From Flavobacterium daejeonense DSM 17708 (GTDB lineage: Bacteria > Bacteroidota > Bacteroidia > Flavobacteriales > Flavobacteriaceae), in assembly GCF_000425425.1 (NCBI RefSeq), contig NZ_AUDK01000005.1, positions 1 to 64,000 on the forward strand: a DNA stretch of 64,000 nucleotides, given 5' to 3'. A model generated the notes under the pieces. That model was not told the origin of the DNA, made no database searches, and saw nothing but the letters and a program-made list of their open reading frames with translations. A program made the position numbers and the translations under genes. Positions 18,361 to 27,771 of the stretch are shown piece after piece (position 1 is the stretch's first letter; every line of letters starts with the position of its first letter).

Positions 18361-19605
18361 TTAGCCAATTAGCTGGTTGAATAAATCAAGTTTGTCATTG
18401 AGATATTTGTATTCAAAACCCTTGTTATTCATCTTGGTTTTAATAGCTTCAATATCATTTTTATTTTTAAGTTCAAGCCCTACAACGGCCGGACCTGTTT
18501 CGCGATTGTTTTTCTTGGTAAACTGGAAATAGGTAATATCGTCGTCCGGGCCTAAAATGTCGTTGACAAATTCTTTTAAAGCGCCGGGACGTTGCGGAAA
18601 CTGAATCATAAAATAATGCATCAGTCCTTCATAAAGCAAGGAGCGTTCTTTTATTTCGGCGGTGCGTTCAATGTCGTTGTTGCTTCCGCTGACGATACAA
18701 ACGACGGTTTTGCCTTTAATTTTTTCTTTGTAAAAATCCAAGGCTGCTATGGATAAAGCTCCTGCTGGTTCAACTACCATGGCTTCTTCGTTGTATAAAC
18801 GCAAAATGCTGGTGCAAACTTTGCCTTCCGGAACCAGAATAATGTCGCTTAGGCTTTTTTTACAAATGTCAAAAGTGAGTTTGCCCACTTGTTTTACGGC
18901 TGCTCCGTCAACAAATTTGTCGATATTGTCTAAAACGGTTACTTTGTTATTGGCGATGGAAGTTTGCATCGAAGGTGCGCCTTCAGGTTCTACACCAATG
19001 ATTTTAGTTTGCGGACTTAAATGTTTAAAAACTTCCGAAAGTCCGGAGGCTAATCCGCCACCACCTATTGGAACAAAGACATAATCAATTGGTTTTTTAT
19101 AGCTTTCTAAGATTTCGAGTCCTACAGTTCCCTGACCGGCAATTACTTTTTCATCGTCAAAAGGATGAATAAAAGCCATTTTGTTTTTAGTGGATTCTGC
19201 TATTGCGGCCGCATAAGCATCATCAAAAGTATCACCCGTAAGGATGATTTCTACATAATTCTCTCCAAAAAGTTTTACTTGTTTTATTTTTTGTTTCGGA
19301 GTGGTTTTAGGCATGTAAATTTTGCCTTTTATCTGAAGCAATTTGCAGGAATAAGCCACACCCTGAGCGTGATTTCCGGCGCTGGCGCAAATAACACCCT
19401 GTTCCTGTTCTTCGGCAGTAAGGGTGCTTATTTTGTTATAAGCACCTCTGATTTTATAAGAACGAACGGTTTGTAAATCTTCTCTTTTTAATAAAATTGT
19501 AGCGTTAAATTCGTTAGAAAGATTTAAATTTTTGGACAAAGGTGTTGCCATTACAACATCCTGTAATTGTTTTTTGGCTTCTTCTATTTGTTGAAATAAA
19601 CTCAT
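18361..19605 (-). CDS. ilvA: Threonine ammonia-lyase, biosynthetic
   Basis: A 414-residue PLP enzyme converting threonine to 2-oxobutanoate, the first committed step of isoleucine synthesis. The PLP-lysine motif is RSYKIRGAYNK, the phosphate loop is GGGGLA, and the C-terminal 90 residues form one ACT-like regulatory domain (YFMIQFPQRPGALKEF), so it is shorter than the two-domain E. coli enzyme. The start is ATG at 19603-19605 (MSLFQQIEEAKK); the frame is open to 19725, but that stretch is the attenuator. An Ile-rich leader peptide and an intrinsic terminator lie directly upstream, so expression is probably controlled by charged tRNA(Ile). The truncated globin gene follows. Confidence 0.95.
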   Translation of the reverse strand: MSLFQQIEEAKKQLQDVVMATPLSKNLNLSNEFNATILLKREDLQTVRSYKIRGAYNKISTLTAEEQEQGVICASAGNHAQGVAYSCKLLQIKGKIYMPKTTPKQKIKQVKLFGENYVEIILTGDTFDDAYAAAIAESTKNKMAFIHPFDDEKVIAGQGTVGLEILESYKKPIDYVFVPIGGGGLASGLSEVFKHLSPQTKIIGVEPEGAPSMQTSIANNKVTVLDNIDKFVDGAAVKQVGKLTFDICKKSLSDIILVPEGKVCTSILRLYNEEAMVVEPAGALSIAALDFYKEKIKGKTVVCIVSGSNNDIERTAEIKERSLLYEGLMHYFMIQFPQRPGALKEFVNDILGPDDDITYFQFTKKNNRETGPAVVGLELKNKNDIEAIKTKMNNKGFEYKYLNDKLDLFNQLIG

Positions 19606-19616
19606 AATTCCGGTAT

Positions 19617-19641
19617 AAAAAAACCTCCTTAACGGAGGTTT
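19617..19641 (-). terminator. Attenuator terminator upstream of ilvA
   Basis: On the minus strand aaacctcc (19641-19634) pairs with ggaggttt (19628-19621), followed by a T-run (19620-19617), 12 bp before the ilvA start. A competing antiterminator is visible: tgacggag (19684-19677, starting at the leader-peptide stop codon) can pair with ctccgtta (19637-19630), which contains the terminator's first arm. Confidence 0.85.
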
Positions 19642-19687
19642 GATAAATTGTATTTTTGGTACTGATTTACATAACTCTCCGTCATTA

Positions 19688-19738
19688 TCAGGGAATAATA
19701 ATGTTAATCGCGATACGGATGTCAATCAATTTTTTCAT
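19688..19738 (-). CDS. ilvA leader peptide, isoleucine-rich
   Basis: A 16-codon open frame, MKKLIDIRIAINIIIP, with seven isoleucine codons including three in a row just before Pro and stop. It lies 83 bp upstream of the ilvA start, in the order expected of a transcription attenuator: leader peptide, antiterminator arm, terminator, structural gene. Ribosome stalling at Ile codons when charged tRNA(Ile) is scarce would leave the antiterminator arm free and let transcription enter ilvA; translation to the stop would cover it and favour termination. The arrangement is seen directly; the mechanism is inferred from known amino-acid attenuators. Confidence 0.85.
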   Translation of the reverse strand: MKKLIDIRIAINIIIP

Positions 19739-19794
19739 GTTTTTGAATTGTTTAACAAATATATAAATTTTTGCCTTTAGAATTCAGCTGTTGT

Positions 19795-20334
19795 TTATTT
19801 TGTTTCGGGAGCAGGAGGAAACTGAGCTAAAATTTTAGAAACAAATTCGTTGATTTGTTTTTCTTTTTCTTTTCGGTTTTCGGTTAGGATTCCAATTCCT
19901 TGTCCTTCCCAAACGAGTTCTTTTTTCTTAGCATCGATTAAATCGATAAAAAGCGTTCCCTGAGTGGACGAGGAAACATAGGTATTGCCTCCCCAGAAAT
20001 AAGGATTCCAACCCCATCCCCAGCCGTATCCCCAACCCATGTTAAATTGGTTCACGTCAATTTGTTCTCTTTCTTTAGTGAAAATATTGACTAATAAGTC
20101 GGGATTTTCACTTTTACTCATTCCTTTCTGCATTAACGCATTGTCGATGGCGTGTAAAATTCTTTTTTTGTCCAGTTCCGAAATCTGAACACGGTCAATT
20201 CCTTTTTTGTGGAAAGCATAGGTTTTGTATTGGCTAAAATCCACGTGGCTGTCGTAATCAGAGTTGACTCTTATCGAGCTACAGGCACTTAGCAGAAAAA
20301 GAAATAATAAGGGTATTATTTTGATTGTTTTCAT
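19795..20334 (-). CDS. DUF4136 lipoprotein
   Basis: A 179-residue outer-membrane or periplasmic lipoprotein with lipobox LSAC (Cys near residue 18). The DUF4136 body follows (DYDSHVDFSQYKTYAFHKKG, then RILHAIDNALMQKGM and NPDLLVNIF), with an aromatic GWGYGWGWGWNPYFWGG patch in the middle, normal for this family, and the ending LVWEGQGIG...ILAQFPP. Function unknown. It is a single gene upstream of the ilvA leader region. Confidence 0.88.
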   Translation of the reverse strand: MKTIKIIPLLFLFLLSACSSIRVNSDYDSHVDFSQYKTYAFHKKGIDRVQISELDKKRILHAIDNALMQKGMSKSENPDLLVNIFTKEREQIDVNQFNMGWGYGWGWGWNPYFWGGNTYVSSSTQGTLFIDLIDAKKKELVWEGQGIGILTENRKEKEKQINEFVSKILAQFPPAPETK

Positions 20335-20418
20335 AATGCAATTATTTGATTACTAATGTATAATTAAAATTCAGGTTTTGATTAGAACTTTTAAAAAGGG
20401 AAAAGTTTGAAATAAAAG

Positions 20419-20595
<177 letters not shown>

Positions 20596-20636
20596 TCAAT
20601 AGTATTATTTATACAAATTTATAAATTAAAAGACCA

Positions 20637-20969
20637 ATGTTTTTTGTTGTTAACAAGTATTTAATACCGAAAGGATTCCGCGGGTTGACGGTTTTTCCTT
20701 TTGTGTTTTTGAAATTTCGTGTTGATAAAGACAATGCTGTTTTTGTCAATCACGAGCGTATTCATTTACGACAACAAACAGAGTTGTTAATTCTGCCTTT
20801 TTTTGTTTGGTATTTTTTAGAATATCTTTTTAACCTTCTGAAATACAACAACAAAAATCATGCCTATCGAAATATTTCTTTCGAAAGAGAAGCTTACAAC
20901 AATGAAACGGATTTAGAATATCTTAAAAAAAGAAAGCTTTTTGGTTTTTGGAAGTATTTGAATTCATGA
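20637..20969 (+). CDS. Small membrane-associated protein with HExxH motif
   Basis: A 110-residue protein not recognised as a named family. An HERIH sequence (HExxH, about residues 39-43) in NHERIHLRQQTEL is the core of zinc metallopeptidases, followed by a hydrophobic helix (LLILPFFVWYFLEYLFNLL) and then FEREAYNNE, which could give the third ligand. This layout (motif, helix, E-x-EAY) resembles a stripped-down M48/M56-like membrane peptidase. A catalytic role is an inference; the protein may be a scaffold remnant. It is divergent from the DUF5522-like gene. Confidence 0.6.
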   Translation: MFFVVNKYLIPKGFRGLTVFPFVFLKFRVDKDNAVFVNHERIHLRQQTELLILPFFVWYFLEYLFNLLKYNNKNHAYRNISFEREAYNNETDLEYLKKRKLFGFWKYLNS

Positions 20970-21010
20970 AAAGTTAAGCTGCAAAAGGTATTCGTTTAAA
21001 TTTAGTTCTG

Positions 21011-21042
21011 TTGAAAAGCATAGCTTAGAAGTTTTACCTTTG
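21011..21042 (+). promoter_or_regulatory. Bacteroidota-type promoter of the PLP enzyme gene
   Basis: TTG (21011-21013), 21-bp spacer, TACCTTTG (21035-21042): a full match to the phylum's -33/-7 consensus. The predicted transcript start lies only about 8 nt before the TTG start codon at 21055. Confidence 0.65.
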
Positions 21043-21054
21043 TAAAAAAAAGTT

Positions 21055-21951
21055 TTGAATCAGGAATTACAAATATTATTTCCTAAATCTGTCTCGGTTA
21101 CAATTAAAAGAGAGGATTTGTTGCACCCAGTAGTTTCCGGAAATAAATTTCGAAAATTAAAATACAATTTACTTCAGGCAAAAGCCGAGAATAAAGAAAC
21201 GCTGCTCACTTTTGGAGGGGCTTTTTCCAATCATATTGCAGCGGTAGCTTATGCGGCTCAGGAGCAGGGTTTTCGGTCTGTTGGTGTTGTTCGCGGCGAT
21301 GAATTAAACGAAAAAACAGATAGTAATCCAACCTTGCAATTTGCTAAGGAATGCGGCATGCAATTTGAATTTGTGTCGCGCGAAGCTTATCGCCATAAAA
21401 CAGAAGCGGCTTTTTTGGAAGAATTAAAAGCAAAATTTGGTGATTTTTATCTCGTTCCCGAAGGAGGGACTAATGCACAGGCGATAAAAGGCTGTCAGGA
21501 GATTTTAACGGAAGAAGACGCGAAGTTTGATTATATTTGTTGTGCGGTTGGAACCGGCGGAACGATTTCGGGAATTATTAACAGTACTTTGCCTGATCAA
21601 AAAGTTTTAGGGTTTCCGGCCTTGAAAGGCAATTTTTTACAGGATGAAATCCGTATTTTTGCAAAGAATGACAACTGGGAATTAATTAATGATTATCATT
21701 TTGGCGGATATGCTAAGATTAATGAAGGATTGGTTCATTTTATCAATCAGTTTTATAAGGATACTAAAATTCCGTTAGATCCGGTTTATACAGGGAAAAT
21801 GGTTTTTGGTGTTTTGGATTTAATTCAAAAAGATTTTTTTCCGGCGCATTCGAATATTTTGCTCATTCATACCGGCGGATTACAGGGAGTTTTTGGAATG
21901 AATGAACGTTTAAAAAATAAACAATTACCAACAATAACAATCGATGTTTAA
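21055..21951 (+). CDS. PLP-dependent enzyme, ACC deaminase/D-cysteine desulfhydrase family
   Basis: A 298-residue fold-type II PLP enzyme. Recognisable blocks are VTIKREDLLHPVVSGNKFRK with the PLP Lys, FGGAFSNHIAAVAYAA, and the phosphate loop GTGGTISG. The family includes 1-aminocyclopropane-1-carboxylate deaminase and D-cysteine desulfhydrase; most bacterial members without plant association act on D-amino acids, so D-cysteine or related substrates are more likely. Start is TTG at 21055, with no in-frame ATG before the first conserved strand, and the promoter box sits so close that the mRNA leader is nearly absent. The stop overlaps the next gene by 8 nt. Confidence 0.85.
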   Translation: MNQELQILFPKSVSVTIKREDLLHPVVSGNKFRKLKYNLLQAKAENKETLLTFGGAFSNHIAAVAYAAQEQGFRSVGVVRGDELNEKTDSNPTLQFAKECGMQFEFVSREAYRHKTEAAFLEELKAKFGDFYLVPEGGTNAQAIKGCQEILTEEDAKFDYICCAVGTGGTISGIINSTLPDQKVLGFPALKGNFLQDEIRIFAKNDNWELINDYHFGGYAKINEGLVHFINQFYKDTKIPLDPVYTGKMVFGVLDLIQKDFFPAHSNILLIHTGGLQGVFGMNERLKNKQLPTITIDV

Positions 21952-22777
21952 AAAAAGCCTACTATTATTTATTATCATTACTTTAGTGAGCTGTCACGCT
22001 ACAAAATCCCCAATTGTAACGACTAAAAAAGCAGTTTCTAAAAACAATACCTATTCTTCAAGAACTAAAAAAAACAGCAAAAGTCGTAACGAAGTCATTG
22101 AATCTACTTCCCGAACGGTGGTTACTAATGATATTGTGAGCAATTATGTGTTAGAATACAAAGATATTGCGATGAGTAATATGAAAACTTATGGTATTCC
22201 GGCGAGTATTATTTTGGCACAGGGAATTTTAGAATCGGGAGCGGGAAGAGGTGATTTGGCCGTTAGTGCCAATAATCATTTTGGTATCAAATGCCATTCC
22301 GACTGGACCGGAGATTCCGTACGACACGATGACGATGCCAGTCAGGAGTGCTTTAGAAAATATGATAAAGTAGCCGAATCTTATCGCGATCATGCCTTGT
22401 TTTTGACCGGAAAAGGAAGGTATTCCAGTTTGTTTGAATTGGATAAAGATGATTATCAGGCTTGGGCAAAAGGCTTGCGTAAAGCGGGTTATGCTACAGA
22501 TCCCAGATATCCTGAAAAATTAATTTCTTATATCGAAAGGTATAATTTGGCACAATATGATGCACAGGTTTTAGGAATTAAATACCGACCGATAGAAAAT
22601 CAAAATATAAGGTCAATTGCAGTGAGTTCCCGAAATGAATCCTATTATGAGGTTCAAAAAGGCGATACCTTATATTCTATTTCGAAAAAATACAATATGA
22701 TGGTGGATGATTTGAAACGCAAAAATAAATTGACCGACAATACCCTTTATATTGGTCAAAAATTAAAAGTAAATTAA
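21944..22777 (+). CDS. Glucosaminidase-LysM lipoprotein
   Basis: A 277-residue peptidoglycan hydrolase. Signal peptide with lipobox LVSC (Cys17), a Ser/Lys-rich linker, a mannosyl-glycoprotein endo-beta-N-acetylglucosaminidase-type domain (about 65-205, with the catalytic Glu in ILESGAG and NNHFGIKCH), and one C-terminal LysM repeat (about 232-276, [17 protein letters not shown]). It should cut glycan strands and be anchored in the outer membrane. Translation is probably coupled to the PLP enzyme (8-nt overlap), and hemL follows by 20 bp, so three unrelated functions may share a transcript. Confidence 0.9.
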   Translation: MFKKSLLLFIIITLVSCHATKSPIVTTKKAVSKNNTYSSRTKKNSKSRNEVIESTSRTVVTNDIVSNYVLEYKDIAMSNMKTYGIPASIILAQGILESGAGRGDLAVSANNHFGIKCHSDWTGDSVRHDDDASQECFRKYDKVAESYRDHALFLTGKGRYSSLFELDKDDYQAWAKGLRKAGYATDPRYPEKLISYIERYNLAQYDAQVLGIKYRPIENQNIRSIAVSSRNESYYEVQKGDTLYSISKKYNMMVDDLKRKNKLTDNTLYIGQKLKVN

Positions 22778-22797
22778 TTACAAGTTGTAAAATAAAA

Positions 22798-24084
22798 ATG
22801 TTATACCAAAGAAGTAGTCAGCTATTTGCTGAAGCAGAAAAAGTAATTCCCGGAGGAGTAAATTCGCCGGTACGAGCCTTCAAATCAGTTGGAGGAACCC
22901 CAATTTTTGTAAAAGAAGCCAAAGGAGCTTATTTGTATGATGAAGATGGAAACCGATTAATCGATTATATCAATTCCTGGGGGCCAATGATTTTAGGGCA
23001 TGCTTATGAGCCGGTAGTTCAGGCAGTGACAGCAAGAGCTCAAAAGGGAACTTCTTTTGGAATGCCAACAGAGTTGGAAACCCAAATTGCTAAGTTAGCG
23101 GTTTCGATGGTGCCCAATATTGATAAAATTCGTTTTGTAAATTCAGGAACAGAAGCCTGTATGAGTGCGGTGCGATTAGCACGCGGATTTACAAAAAGAG
23201 ATAAAATAATTAAATTTTCAGGCTGTTATCATGGCCATTCGGATTCTTTTCTGATTCAGGCGGGAAGTGGCGCGATGACTTTTGGAACGCCTAACAGTCC
23301 TGGTGTAACTGCCGGAACGGCTAAAGATACATTGTTAGCTAGATACAATGATTTAGAAAATGTGAAGAGCTTAATTGAGGCCAATCCTAATGAAATTGCT
23401 GCCATTATTGTGGAACCTGTTGCGGGAAATATGGGTTGTGTGCCTCCGCTAAAAGGATTTTTGGAAGGTTTACGTCAGTTGTGTTCGGAGAATGGAATTT
23501 TGTTGATTTTTGATGAGGTAATGACCGGTTTTCGTCTGGCGAAAGGAGGAGCGCAGGAATTACTAAAAATTAATGCCGATATTGTATGTTTTGGAAAAGT
23601 AATCGGTGGAGGATTACCTGTTGGTGCTTTTGCAGCTCGTGAAGAAATTATGAACTATTTAGCGCCGCTTGGTCCGGTGTATCAGGCAGGAACTTTGTCG
23701 GGAAATCCATTAGCGATGGCCGCGGGTCTGGCAATGTTAGAATCTTTAAATAATGATGCCGCTATTTTTGAACGATTGGAGCAAAAAACAGCTTACTTAG
23801 AAGCCGGAATTCATGGTGTGTTGCAGGCTAACAAAATTATTTATACGATTAACAGAGTTGGTTCGATGATTTCGGTACATTTTGATGAAAGTCCGGTAGT
23901 AGATTTTCAAAAAGCCGCTAAAGGTGATAATGCGACTTTTAAAAAGTTCTTCCATGGGTTGTTACAGGAAGGGGTTTATATTGCGCCCTCAGCTTATGAA
24001 ACCTGGTTTATCACAGATGCTTTGACTTATGAAGATTTAGATTTCACAATCAATGCTATCGATAAAGTTTCTAAAACGCTATAA
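22798..24084 (+). CDS. hemL: Glutamate-1-semialdehyde 2,1-aminomutase
   Basis: A 428-residue class III PLP aminotransferase-like enzyme that makes 5-aminolevulinate from glutamate-1-semialdehyde, the C5 route to haem. Motifs include [16 protein letters not shown] at the start, [28 protein letters not shown], and the PLP lysine in [15 protein letters not shown]. Length is normal. It follows the glucosaminidase gene by 20 bp and ends at a strong terminator. Haem supply is relevant to the cytochromes and globin nearby, but the gene is a normal housekeeping one. Confidence 0.97.
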   Translation: MLYQRSSQLFAEAEKVIPGGVNSPVRAFKSVGGTPIFVKEAKGAYLYDEDGNRLIDYINSWGPMILGHAYEPVVQAVTARAQKGTSFGMPTELETQIAKLAVSMVPNIDKIRFVNSGTEACMSAVRLARGFTKRDKIIKFSGCYHGHSDSFLIQAGSGAMTFGTPNSPGVTAGTAKDTLLARYNDLENVKSLIEANPNEIAAIIVEPVAGNMGCVPPLKGFLEGLRQLCSENGILLIFDEVMTGFRLAKGGAQELLKINADIVCFGKVIGGGLPVGAFAAREEIMNYLAPLGPVYQAGTLSGNPLAMAAGLAMLESLNNDAAIFERLEQKTAYLEAGIHGVLQANKIIYTINRVGSMISVHFDESPVVDFQKAAKGDNATFKKFFHGLLQEGVYIAPSAYETWFITDALTYEDLDFTINAIDKVSKTL

Positions 24085-24094
24085 TTTTAGACAT

Positions 24095-24127
24095 AAAAAA
24101 AGCTTCGGAATTCCGAAGCTTTTTTGT
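24095..24127 (+). terminator. hemL terminator
   Basis: aaaaaagcttcgg pairs with ccgaagctttttt around aatt, with T/A tracts on both sides; probably shared with the converging gene. Confidence 0.9.
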
Positions 24128-24129
24128 TA

Positions 24130-24600
24130 TTAGTTATCCATGTCACCGCCACCTCTTGGTCCGTTGTCATCCATTCCCATACCACCTTGTCTTTCACTCA
24201 TTCTTTGCTGCATTCTTTCTCTCATTTTGTCCTGATTGCTTTTCCATTTTGTGAATTGTTCCGGAGTTAAAATAGTTTTCATTTTTTCTTCAGAAGCTTT
24301 CATACGATCCTGCATTCCTTTTCTTTGGTCACCTGCTTTTTCTTTGGATTTGTCCTTTTTGTTTTTCATGTCGGCCATCATCGCTTCTCTTTCTTTGGCT
24401 TCGTTGGCATACATTTGTTTAAGTTGCTCCTGTTGTTTGGCGTCTAAGTTCAAATCCTTAGTCATTCTTTCTACACGTCTTTCGGCGCGTTGTTCAGGAG
24501 TCATGTTTCTCATATCTCCTCTTTGAGATCTTTCTTGTTTTTCCTGGGCAAAAGTTGATACGCTGACAACTAATAATGCGGCAATAATTAATTTTTTCAT
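24130..24600 (-). CDS. Spy/CpxP-like periplasmic protein (DUF4890-type)
   Basis: A 156-residue secreted protein: signal peptide MKKLIIAALLVVSVSTFAQ, then a charged helical domain (MTPEQRAERRVERM, LNLDAKQQEQLKQMY, ILTPEQFTKWKSNQDKMRER) and a Met/Gly-rich tail. The two 'LTPEQ' blocks are those of Spy/CpxP-like LTXXQ proteins, which act as periplasmic chaperones or metal/stress responders in Enterobacteria. A similar gene lies at 46176-46700 in this window. Its role here is inferred from the family only. Confidence 0.8.
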   Translation of the reverse strand: MKKLIIAALLVVSVSTFAQEKQERSQRGDMRNMTPEQRAERRVERMTKDLNLDAKQQEQLKQMYANEAKEREAMMADMKNKKDKSKEKAGDQRKGMQDRMKASEEKMKTILTPEQFTKWKSNQDKMRERMQQRMSERQGGMGMDDNGPRGGGDMDN

Positions 24601-24735
24601 TTTTCTTGATTTATGTTAAAAGTTATGGATATAAGATAATAAATAAAGAGAAAGGTTTAATTATTGTTAAAAAAAATATTTATTTTTTTTAAATAGTGAA
24701 TATTGGGCTGTTGTTGGTTTTTAAAATAGCTGTTT

Positions 24736-26274
24736 TTATTTAAAAGAAGGAGTTTCAAATTTTACAAATCCGCCTTTATTTTCTTTTCGTTCAATGGATT
24801 GTATAACAATTAAACTTCCGATGGTAATCATGTTCAGTAATTCAAAATAAGCCGAATTGAGCTGGTGATTTTCGCCTAATTTTTCAATGGCTGATTTCCA
24901 TTCCAAAAGTTGAATTTTAGCATTTTGCAAATCGGTTTCATATCTGACGATTCCGGCATTTTGTCGCATGAGTTGTTGCAAATTTGCCTTTAAAGTTTTC
25001 AGATAGTCAGCGTCAATTTCTGGTTTTTCTATGCTGTGGTATTTCGGAATTGTAAGATTTGGAATTTCTGTTTTTAAAGCAGGATTCGACAAATATTCAA
25101 ATATTCTGCTGGAATAAACCAATGCTTCCAATAAAGAATTTGATGCCAAACGATTTGCTCCATGCAATCCGGTTTGCGAACATTCGCCGCAGGCAAATAA
25201 ATTGTTTACCGAAGTTTTTCCATCGGTATTCACGACAATTCCTCCGCAAATATAATGTTGGGCAGGAACAACCGGAATCCAGTCTTTGGTAACATCAATT
25301 CCGGCTTTAAGACAATGATTGTAAATCATCGGAAAATGTTGTTTGAACGCTTCAATGTCCAAGTGGGAACAATCTAAATAAACGCAGTCGTCTCCTGATT
25401 TTTTTAGTTCCAAATCAATACTTTGGGAAACAATATCTCGTGAAGCCAGCTCTTCCCGGCTGTCATAATCAATCATAAAACGGCGACCGTTTTTAGTGCG
25501 AAGATAAGCGCCAAAACCACGAACCGCTTCAGAAATTAGAAACTTAGAACCTGTGGTTGCTTCGTAAAAAGCGGTTGGGTGAAACTGAATAAATTCCATT
25601 TCCTTAATGCTTGCATTAGCACGATATGCCATCGCTATTCCGTCTCCGGTAGCAATAGCGGGATTTGTGGTGTGACCGTAAAGAATTCCAATTCCTCCGG
25701 TGGCCAGCAAAGTAATATCCGATTGATAGGTGCTTATTTTTTGTGTTTTTTGATCTAAAACATAAGCTCCCAAACAGTAATTTTCGGCTGTAATTAAATC
25801 GGTGGCAAAATGATGGTCTAAAACGGTTATGTTGCTTTTTTGGTAAACCTGTCCTAAAATAGCGCGTTCAATTTCGTGACCTGTCTGGTCTTTGTGATGT
25901 ACCACGCGGTTTTCAGAATGTCCGCCTTCTTTTCCTAAATTCAAATTGCCATCTGAATTTTTGTCAAATTTGGCTCCCCATTCAATCAATTCTTTTAATC
26001 GTTTAGGCCCTTCGGTTACCACCATTTTTACTACCGATTCATTGCATAATCCGTCGCCACAAATCAAAGTGTCTTCGATGTGTTTTTGGTACGAATCTTC
26101 ATTTTTGTCGGTAACAATAGCAATACCACCCTGTGCGTATTTGGTATTGGATTCGTCGGCATTAGCTTTGGTTACAATGGTAACTTTTTTGTCCGGAAAT
26201 TGTTCCGCAATTCGGAGCGCAAAGGTCAAGCCGGCAACACCCGAGCCTATTATCAGGTAATTGGTATTTGTCAT
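24736..26274 (-). CDS. nadB: L-aspartate oxidase
   Basis: A 512-residue FAD enzyme that oxidises L-aspartate to iminoaspartate, the first step of de novo NAD synthesis. The FAD dinucleotide fold is YLIIGSGVAGLTFALRIAE at the start; other family blocks are SNTKYAQGGIA, HHKDQTGHEIERA, EFIQFHPTAFY, and ACGECSQTGLHGANRLASNS. NadB can use fumarate as electron acceptor, so it works without oxygen. The start codon overlaps the stop of nadA (TAATG), so the two are translationally coupled. Confidence 0.97.
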   Translation of the reverse strand: MTNTNYLIIGSGVAGLTFALRIAEQFPDKKVTIVTKANADESNTKYAQGGIAIVTDKNEDSYQKHIEDTLICGDGLCNESVVKMVVTEGPKRLKELIEWGAKFDKNSDGNLNLGKEGGHSENRVVHHKDQTGHEIERAILGQVYQKSNITVLDHHFATDLITAENYCLGAYVLDQKTQKISTYQSDITLLATGGIGILYGHTTNPAIATGDGIAMAYRANASIKEMEFIQFHPTAFYEATTGSKFLISEAVRGFGAYLRTKNGRRFMIDYDSREELASRDIVSQSIDLELKKSGDDCVYLDCSHLDIEAFKQHFPMIYNHCLKAGIDVTKDWIPVVPAQHYICGGIVVNTDGKTSVNNLFACGECSQTGLHGANRLASNSLLEALVYSSRIFEYLSNPALKTEIPNLTIPKYHSIEKPEIDADYLKTLKANLQQLMRQNAGIVRYETDLQNAKIQLLEWKSAIEKLGENHQLNSAYFELLNMITIGSLIVIQSIERKENKGGFVKFETPSFK

Positions 26275-27218
26275 TATTTTGATAATTCAAGCATTCTTTC
26301 GATAGGAACTAATGCTTTTTGGATAATGTCTTCGGCTACGTGTACTTCCGGGCTTTCATTTGCTAAACAATCATATACTTTTTGTAAAGTATTCATTTTC
26401 ATGTAACCACATTCGCTGCAGGCGCACGTATTATCCTCTTTTGCCGGAGCAGGAATTAATATTTTGTTAGGAACTTCTTCCTGCATTTTGTGTAAAATAC
26501 CAAATTCAGTTGCTACAATAAATTTGTTGTTCGGATTGGTTTTTACATATTCAATCATTCCGGAAGTAGAGCCAATATAACTGGCAGTTTCCAAAATATG
26601 TGTTTCAGATTCCGGGTGAGCGATGATTTGAGCATCGGGATGTTGTTTGTATAAGGCAATTAGTTTGTCCAATGAAAAAGCTTCGTGAACCACACAGGAA
26701 CCATCCCAAAGAAGCATTTCTCTTCCGGTTTTGCTCATTACATACTTTCCAAGGTTTTTATCCGGAGCAAAAATTATTGGTTGGTCTTTTGGAATTGATT
26801 CTACAATTTTAACGGCATTAGCTGATGTAACCACAATATCCGTCAGTGCTTTTACTTCGGCAGAGCAGTTTACATAAGTAATCACGGTGTGATCAGGATG
26901 TTGATCAATGAAATTTTTAAATAAATCCGGCGGACAAGATTCTGCCAAAGAACAACCTGCATTCAAATCTGGCAGGATTACTTTTTTAGAAGGATTTAAA
27001 ATTTTTGCTGTTTCGGCCATAAAATGAACTCCCGCAAAAAGAATAATATCAGCATCTACTTTTGTGGCTTCCTGTGATAATCCTAAGCTGTCTCCTACAT
27101 AATCAGCGATATCCTGAATGTCATTTTCCTGGTAATAATGTGCCAGAATTACGGCATTTTTTGCTTTTTTTAATTTTAATATACGCTCTTTTAAATCTTT
27201 TATTTTTTCTGTGTCCAT
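26274..27218 (-). CDS. nadA: Quinolinate synthase
   Basis: A 314-residue [4Fe-4S] enzyme condensing iminoaspartate with dihydroxyacetone phosphate to quinolinate. Family blocks are AHYYQENDIQDIADYVGDSL, FAGVHFMAETAKIL, VTYVNCSAEVKALTD, FAPDKNLG and the cysteine block CACSECGYMKMNTL. The cluster makes it oxygen- and NO-sensitive, which gives a reason for its position next to an Fe-S-type Rrf2 regulator and, further upstream, the Fe-S repair gene ric. It is the first gene of nadAB; 75 bp separate it from the Rrf2 gene. Confidence 0.97.
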   Translation of the reverse strand: MDTEKIKDLKERILKLKKAKNAVILAHYYQENDIQDIADYVGDSLGLSQEATKVDADIILFAGVHFMAETAKILNPSKKVILPDLNAGCSLAESCPPDLFKNFIDQHPDHTVITYVNCSAEVKALTDIVVTSANAVKIVESIPKDQPIIFAPDKNLGKYVMSKTGREMLLWDGSCVVHEAFSLDKLIALYKQHPDAQIIAHPESETHILETASYIGSTSGMIEYVKTNPNNKFIVATEFGILHKMQEEVPNKILIPAPAKEDNTCACSECGYMKMNTLQKVYDCLANESPEVHVAEDIIQKALVPIERMLELSK

Positions 27219-27293
27219 TTTGTTAATTACAAGTATTTGAAAGTAATACTCTTGTTTTTATTGGTGTTGTTTTTTTTATAAAAACGAATTTGA

Positions 27294-27728
27294 TTAATAT
27301 CTTAAAAAAGTATCTCCTGATTTAATTCCTGAAGCGAGTTCTTCTAAATTAGTGTTTTCTAGCATAGCAGCCAGTTCGTTTCTGATGAATTTAAATTTAT
27401 CGTGAACCGGACAAGGATGTTCTTCCGAACAATGACTCAGTCCAAGACCACAACCTGTAAAAACCTGATTGCCTTCTAATGCTGTCACAATTTGAGATAA
27501 TTTTATCTGACTCATTGTTTCTTTTGGAATTTCAAATCCGCCACCTACGCCTTTAATCGAATGAATAATGTTGTTTTTGGAAAGGATTTGCAAAATTTTA
27601 GCCGTAAAAGCTTCCGGAGAATCTATTTTTTTGGCAATGTCTTTCAGCCCAACACGGTTGTTCTGAAAAGATTCTGATGCAATGAAAATAGTTGCCCTGA
27701 TTCCGTATTCACAAGTTTTAGAGAACAT
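27294..27728 (-). CDS. Rrf2-family regulator with Fe-S cysteines (NsrR/IscR-like)
   Basis: A 144-residue DNA-binding protein. The Rrf2 winged helix (about 1-70, TCEYGIRATIFIASES, EAFTAKILQILSKNNIIHSI, GVGGGFEI) is followed by Cys93, Cys100 and Cys106, a C-x6-C-x5-C set like those that hold Fe-S clusters in NsrR and IscR. The position between NO-related genes and nadAB points to sensing NO or Fe-S status and controlling ric, nirK or nad genes; the target is not proven. It lies 43 bp after the haem-copper-like gene on the same strand and 75 bp before nadA. Confidence 0.85.
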   Translation of the reverse strand: MFSKTCEYGIRATIFIASESFQNNRVGLKDIAKKIDSPEAFTAKILQILSKNNIIHSIKGVGGGFEIPKETMSQIKLSQIVTALEGNQVFTGCGLGLSHCSEEHPCPVHDKFKFIRNELAAMLENTNLEELASGIKSGDTFLRY

Positions 27729-27771
27729 ATTTAATTTTTTACAAATTTATTGAAATAAGTTCATTATTGAA

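Noticed and set aside
19606..19725. An upstream extension of ilvA by 40 residues
   Set aside because: The stretch is the attenuator region with leader peptide and terminator; no homology is apparent, and ATG at 19605 matches the family start.
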